Source: Pseudomonadota bacterium (GTDB taxonomy: Bacteria; Pseudomonadota; Alphaproteobacteria; Rhodobacterales; Rhodobacteraceae). Taken from it: 8,412 nt of DNA. The stretch's first letter is position 1. The number at the start of each line of letters is the position of its first letter. Position numbers and translations under genes: made by a program. The DNA lies in the NCBI GenBank assembly GCA_027592105.1, contig JAQCLA010000103.1, forward strand, positions 1 through 8,412, in the 5' to 3' direction. Below are positions 6,115 through 8,412 of the stretch, one piece after another. The notes beneath the pieces are model-generated. The model was not told the DNA's origin, searched no databases, and was given only the letters and a program-made list of their open reading frames with translations.

Positions 6115-7353
6115 CTAGGCCGCGCGGTCCAGACCAAAGGCGTCGTGCAGCGCCTGCACCGCCAGTTCGAGGTATTTGCGATCCACCAGAACCGAGACCT
6201 TGATCTCGGATGTGGTGATGACCTTGATATTGATACCCTCGTCGCGCAGCGTCTGGAACATCTTGGCGGCGACGCCTGCATGGCTGCGCATGCCGATCCC
6301 CACGATCGAGACTTTGCAGACATCGGTATCAGCCACGAGGCCTGCAAAACCGATCAAACCTGCCGCCTTGGCATCGGCCATCGCCTTTTCGGCGCGTTTG
6401 ACCTCGTTGACTGGGCAAGAAAAGGTCATGTCGGTCGTGCCACCATCCGAGATATTCTGCACGATCATATCGACATTCACGCCTGCCTCGGCCAACGGGC
6501 CGAAAATCGCGGCTGCGATTCCGGGTTTGTCGGCCACGCCTTGCAAGGTCATCTTGGCCTCGTCGCGGGAATAGGCCACGCCTGCAACAACATTGCTTTC
6601 CACGATATCCTCCTCTGGTACGACCAGCGTACCGGCATCATCCGACATTTCCTCGAAGCTCGACAAAACGCGCAGCTTCACATTGTAGCGCATCGCCAAT
6701 TCGACCGAGCGCGTCTGCAACACCTTGGCCCCGAGCGAGGCAAGCTCCAGCATTTCCTCGAACGCGATCCGGTCGAGCTTGCGCGCCTTAGCGGTGATGC
6801 GCGGATCGGTGGTATAGACCCCATCCACATCGGTGTAGATGTCACAGCGCACCGCATCGAACGCGGCGGCAAAGGCCACTGCGGTGGTGTCCGAGCCGCC
6901 GCGCCCCAAGGTGGTGATCCGCCCCTCGGGGCTGATCCCTTGAAAGCCCGCGACAACGGCCACTTTCATGCCCTCGTTGAATTTGCGCATGATGTTCTCG
7001 GGCGGGATCTCTTCGATCCGCGCGGCCGCATGGGCCGATGTGGTCTTGAGCGGCACCTGCCAGCCCTGCCAGCTGCGCGCGGGAATATCCATCTCCTGCA
7101 GCGTCAACGCCATCAGCCCGGCGGTCACATTCTCGCCCGCGCTCACCACGGCGTCATATTCGCGCGCATCATAAAGCGGCGAGGTTTCTTCGACGAACCC
7201 CACCAGCTTGTTAGTCTCCCCCGACATGGCCGAAACGATCACGATCACATCGTAACCATTGGCCACCTCGCGGCCCACGCGCTTGGCGGCGCGGCGGATA
7301 CGGTCGAGCGTGGCCACCGATGTGCCACCGAATTTCATCACCAGAATGGGCAT
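6115..7353 (-). CDS. lysC: Aspartate kinase (aspartokinase), lysine-sensitive LysC type
   Basis: A 412-residue enzyme, normal for monofunctional aspartokinases. It phosphorylates L-aspartate with ATP to 4-phospho-L-aspartate, the first step toward lysine, diaminopimelate, threonine and methionine, in the cytoplasm. The kinase domain (about 1-245) shows KFGGTS at 7-12, GEN at 73-75, GFQG at 136-139, the nucleotide-binding TTLGRGGSDTTA at 147-158 and DVDGVYTTDPR at 175-185. Two ACT regulatory domains follow (about 265-340 with VQNISDGG, and 347-407 with TSEIKVSVLV); these bind lysine and/or threonine for feedback inhibition. The start ATG 7353 has AAGGGG seven bases upstream. There is no lysine riboswitch: the upstream gap is 158 bp and already holds a promoter and another gene's hairpin. 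An internal ribosome binding site and GTG at codon 251 may give a separate beta subunit. Confidence 0.97.
   Translation of the reverse strand: MPILVMKFGGTSVATLDRIRRAAKRVGREVANGYDVIVIVSAMSGETNKLVGFVEETSPLYDAREYDAVVSAGENVTAGLMALTLQEMDIPARSWQGWQVPLKTTSAHAAARIEEIPPENIMRKFNEGMKVAVVAGFQGISPEGRITTLGRGGSDTTAVAFAAAFDAVRCDIYTDVDGVYTTDPRITAKARKLDRIAFEEMLELASLGAKVLQTRSVELAMRYNVKLRVLSSFEEMSDDAGTLVVPEEDIVESNVVAGVAYSRDEAKMTLQGVADKPGIAAAIFGPLAEAGVNVDMIVQNISDGGTTDMTFSCPVNEVKRAEKAMADAKAAGLIGFAGLVADTDVCKVSIVGIGMRSHAGVAAKMFQTLRDEGINIKVITTSEIKVSVLVDRKYLELAVQALHDAFGLDRAA
6601..6614 (-). promoter_or_regulatory. Internal ribosome binding site and GTG start within lysC (beta subunit candidate)
   Basis: On the minus strand AGGAGG (6614-6609) is followed by five bases and an in-frame GTG (6603-6601), which is codon 251 (Val) of lysC. 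Translation from here would give a 162-residue protein (6603 down to 6115) made only of the two ACT domains. The site falls at the kinase/ACT border, where characterised alpha2-beta2 aspartokinases of Bacillus subtilis and Corynebacterium start their beta subunit. The same bases encode Glu-Glu-Asp, so coding need could also produce the match. Confidence 0.45.
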
Positions 7354-7380
7354 GGCCCGTCCCCTTGCTTGACGCCGCGC

Positions 7381-7409
7381 GTCATAAGATGCCGGGCGCG
7401 CCGCCGCAA
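7381..7409 (-). promoter_or_regulatory. Candidate sigma-70 promoter for lysC
   Basis: On the minus strand TTGCGG (7409-7404) is followed after 17 bases by TATGAC (7386-7381). Transcription would begin near 7374, leaving a leader of about 20 bases that holds the AAGGGG ribosome binding site. Position and spacing are good; the hexamers match the consensus at 3 and 4 of 6 positions. Confidence 0.42.
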
Positions 7410-7443
7410 GGGCTGCTCACACCCCGTCCGCCCCATCTTTGCT

Positions 7444-7487
7444 TTCCAAATACTCCGGGGGTCCGGGGGCAGAGCCCCCGGCGGACC
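7444..7487 (-). repeat. Dispersed-type intergenic hairpin, probable terminator of the SDR gene
   Basis: The core is CCGGGGGC (7463-7470) and GCCCCCGG (7474-7481) around a 3-base loop, with GGTCC/GGACC (7460-7464, 7483-7487) able to extend it past a bulge. On the minus strand the stem is followed by CCCCCGGAGTATTTGGAAAG. From memory, this hairpin plus GGAGTATTT tail recurs after genes in many Rhodobacteraceae genomes; only one copy is in this window. It lies 25 bases after the SDR stop and before the lysC promoter, fitting a terminator. The copy number in this genome cannot be seen from here. Confidence 0.6.
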
Positions 7488-7511
7488 GCGGCCGCAAACC
7501 GGCGAAATCCT

Positions 7512-8156
7512 TCAAAAGGCGTGCGCGCGCCCATCCCATGTCTCGAAACAGCCGCTTGTCGCCAGATCGAGGGTCGCAAATCGCGCGACCAATCCGCTGA
7601 CCGCCTCATCGGTCGTGATCTCGGCGTCGGCCCCACCCATATCGGTTTGCACCCAGCCGGGATGATAGACGCCGACCGCGATGCCGCGTGGCCTCAGGTC
7701 GGTGGCAAGGTTGCGTCCAAGGTTGATCGCTGCGGCCTTGGTGGCGCGATAGACATAGCTGCCCCCCGGCGCGCGGGTGCTTGAGCCCATTTGGCTTGCG
7801 ATAATGGCGATCTTGGGCTGGGGCGCGCGCGCCAGATGCGGCAAGAAAGCTTGCACGCATAAGAACACGCCCGTTACATTCACTGCGAAACTTTCGGCCC
7901 AGATGTCGGGGTCAAAGCCTATCGCCAAGCTCTCGCCGCGATCAAGATAAACCCCTGCGTTGCAGATCAAGAGATCAAGCGCGGCCCCGCCCATCGCGTC
8001 TGCCAATGCGCGCACCGAGCCGGGGTCGGTCACATCCAGCGGTGACAAGCCCGGGCGATTGCGCGCCGTGGCGGTCACAACGTCACCGCGTGCCTCATAG
8101 GCATGGGCCAAGCCCGCGCCGATGCCACGGTTGGCCCCTGTAATCAAAACATGCAT
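7512..8156 (-). CDS. Short-chain dehydrogenase/reductase (SDR), C-factor-like
   Basis: A 214-residue cytoplasmic NAD(P)-dependent oxidoreductase of the classical SDR fold, slightly short for the family (usually about 230-250). Seen: the cofactor motif TGANRGIG at 6-13; DVT at 41-43, which holds the adenine ring; CNAG at 65-68; Asn93 in AVNVTG; and the catalytic Ser121 (in IIASQMGS), Tyr136 and Lys140 (YRATK). The PGW motif at 166-168 (HPGWVQTDMGG) is typical of the CsgA/C-factor-like SDR subgroup. The residue after the first beta strand is Arg10 and the second strand ends TATARN, which hints at NADP(H) preference. The start ATG 8156 has AGGGGGG about six bases upstream. It lies 93 bp downstream of rnpB on the same strand and is followed by a probable terminator. 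The substrate is unknown. Confidence 0.93.
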   Translation of the reverse strand: MHVLITGANRGIGAGLAHAYEARGDVVTATARNRPGLSPLDVTDPGSVRALADAMGGAALDLLICNAGVYLDRGESLAIGFDPDIWAESFAVNVTGVFLCVQAFLPHLARAPQPKIAIIASQMGSSTRAPGGSYVYRATKAAAINLGRNLATDLRPRGIAVGVYHPGWVQTDMGGADAEITTDEAVSGLVARFATLDLATSGCFETWDGRAHAF

Positions 8157-8177
8157 GATCCACCCCCCTGCCAGATA

Positions 8178-8194
8178 CAGCCTTGCTTAGGCTG
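8178..8194 (-). other. Small inverted repeat in the SDR leader
   Basis: CAGCCT (8178-8183) and AGGCTG (8189-8194) form a perfect 6-bp stem with a 5-base loop, between rnpB and the SDR ribosome binding site. It could be an operator half-site pair or chance; no T run follows, so it is a poor terminator. Confidence 0.2.
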
Positions 8195-8249
8195 GCAGCT
8201 AGGTGGCCTCAAGCATCGCCCGCTGTGACATCGACAAGACCGGAAAACA

Positions 8250-8412
8250 GGATGCGCGGAGGGCCTGTAAGCCGGATTTTGTCCAAGGGGTTGCCCCCTC
8301 TGGATGGCCATTCCTCTGGACGCGCGGTTGCCCGCGCGCCTCCAGCTGCCAACCCGGATGTCTGGGGCAAAAGCCAAACCCCGGGGTTGCCCCCGCGACA
8401 TCCCTATTTGGC
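8250..8412 (-). ncRNA. rnpB: RNase P RNA (class A), 3' part; 5' end outside window
   Basis: The catalytic RNA of ribonuclease P, which trims the 5' leader from pre-tRNAs. Read on the minus strand, the segment matches the 3' third of bacterial type A RNase P RNA: GCCAAATAGGG at the window edge (P15 entry); a 7-bp stem GGATGTC/GACATCC (8356-8362 with 8397-8403); GGGTTGGC, whose GGT should pair with the tRNA CCA end; a P18-like stem capped by GCAA; GAGGAATGGCCATCC; a GCAA-capped P19-like hairpin; and the near-universal ACAAAATCCGGCTTACAGG. The mature 3' end should be close to 8250, where the P1 3' strand ends before TGTTTT. Its P1 partner and the core P3-P12 lie beyond base 8412. An 85-codon open frame over this stretch is not a gene. 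Confidence 0.93.

Noticed and set aside
7354..7511. Lysine riboswitch upstream of lysC
   Set aside because: The gap is only 158 bp, holds the SDR terminator-like hairpin and a promoter close to the start, and lacks a long structured leader.
6064..7665. 533-codon plus-strand open frame
   Set aside because: It is antisense to lysC and part of the SDR gene, His/Arg/Gly-rich and without motifs; a codon-bias shadow.
8144..8401. 85-codon minus-strand open frame
   Set aside because: It lies over the RNase P RNA and its translation follows that RNA's structure-rich sequence; not protein-coding.
1..8412. Mobile elements, CRISPR arrays, phage or defence genes
   Set aside because: No transposase or integrase motifs, no regularly spaced repeats, and no target-site duplications were seen; all genes look like long-resident housekeeping or metabolic genes.

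Overview
The window reads as an ordinary chromosomal segment of a GC-rich alphaproteobacterium, most likely a member of the Rhodobacteraceae (Roseobacter/Rhodobacter group). This rests on the base composition, on the lysC and ptsP gene pair, on a small DUF1127 protein, on an alphaproteobacterial-looking RNase P RNA, and on an intergenic GC-rich hairpin followed by a GGAGTATTT-type sequence that I recall as a dispersed element of this family. No mobile element, CRISPR array, tRNA or phage gene is visible.

Layout from left to right: (1) the 3' part of a GNAT acetyltransferase gene on the plus strand; (2) a strong stem-loop between convergent genes; (3) on the minus strand, read from right to left: the 3' portion of rnpB (cut by the right edge), a short-chain dehydrogenase, the dispersed-type hairpin, lysC (aspartate kinase), a DUF1127 small protein, ptsP (nitrogen-PTS enzyme I), a SulP-family anion transporter without a STAS domain, and a GMC-family FAD oxidoreductase.

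How the genes relate: LysC makes the first committed intermediate of the aspartate pathway (Lys, Thr, Met, diaminopimelate). PtsP starts the nitrogen-related phosphorelay (EI-Ntr to NPr to EIIA-Ntr), which senses nitrogen status through its GAF domain. The two are neighbours in many alphaproteobacteria; here a DUF1127 gene with its own ribosome binding site lies between them. ptsP, the SulP gene and the GMC gene are closely spaced (34 and about 53 bp) and may be co-transcribed.

The most interesting signal is inside lysC: a consensus ribosome binding site five bases before an in-frame GTG at codon 251, exactly where an ACT-domain-only beta subunit would begin, as in the two-subunit aspartate kinases of Bacillus and Corynebacterium. 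Other points worth checking are a hairpin abutting the annotated start of the SulP gene, the missing STAS domain, and a hairpin after lysC whose T-rich flank faces the opposite strand. I did not find a previously undescribed multi-gene system.
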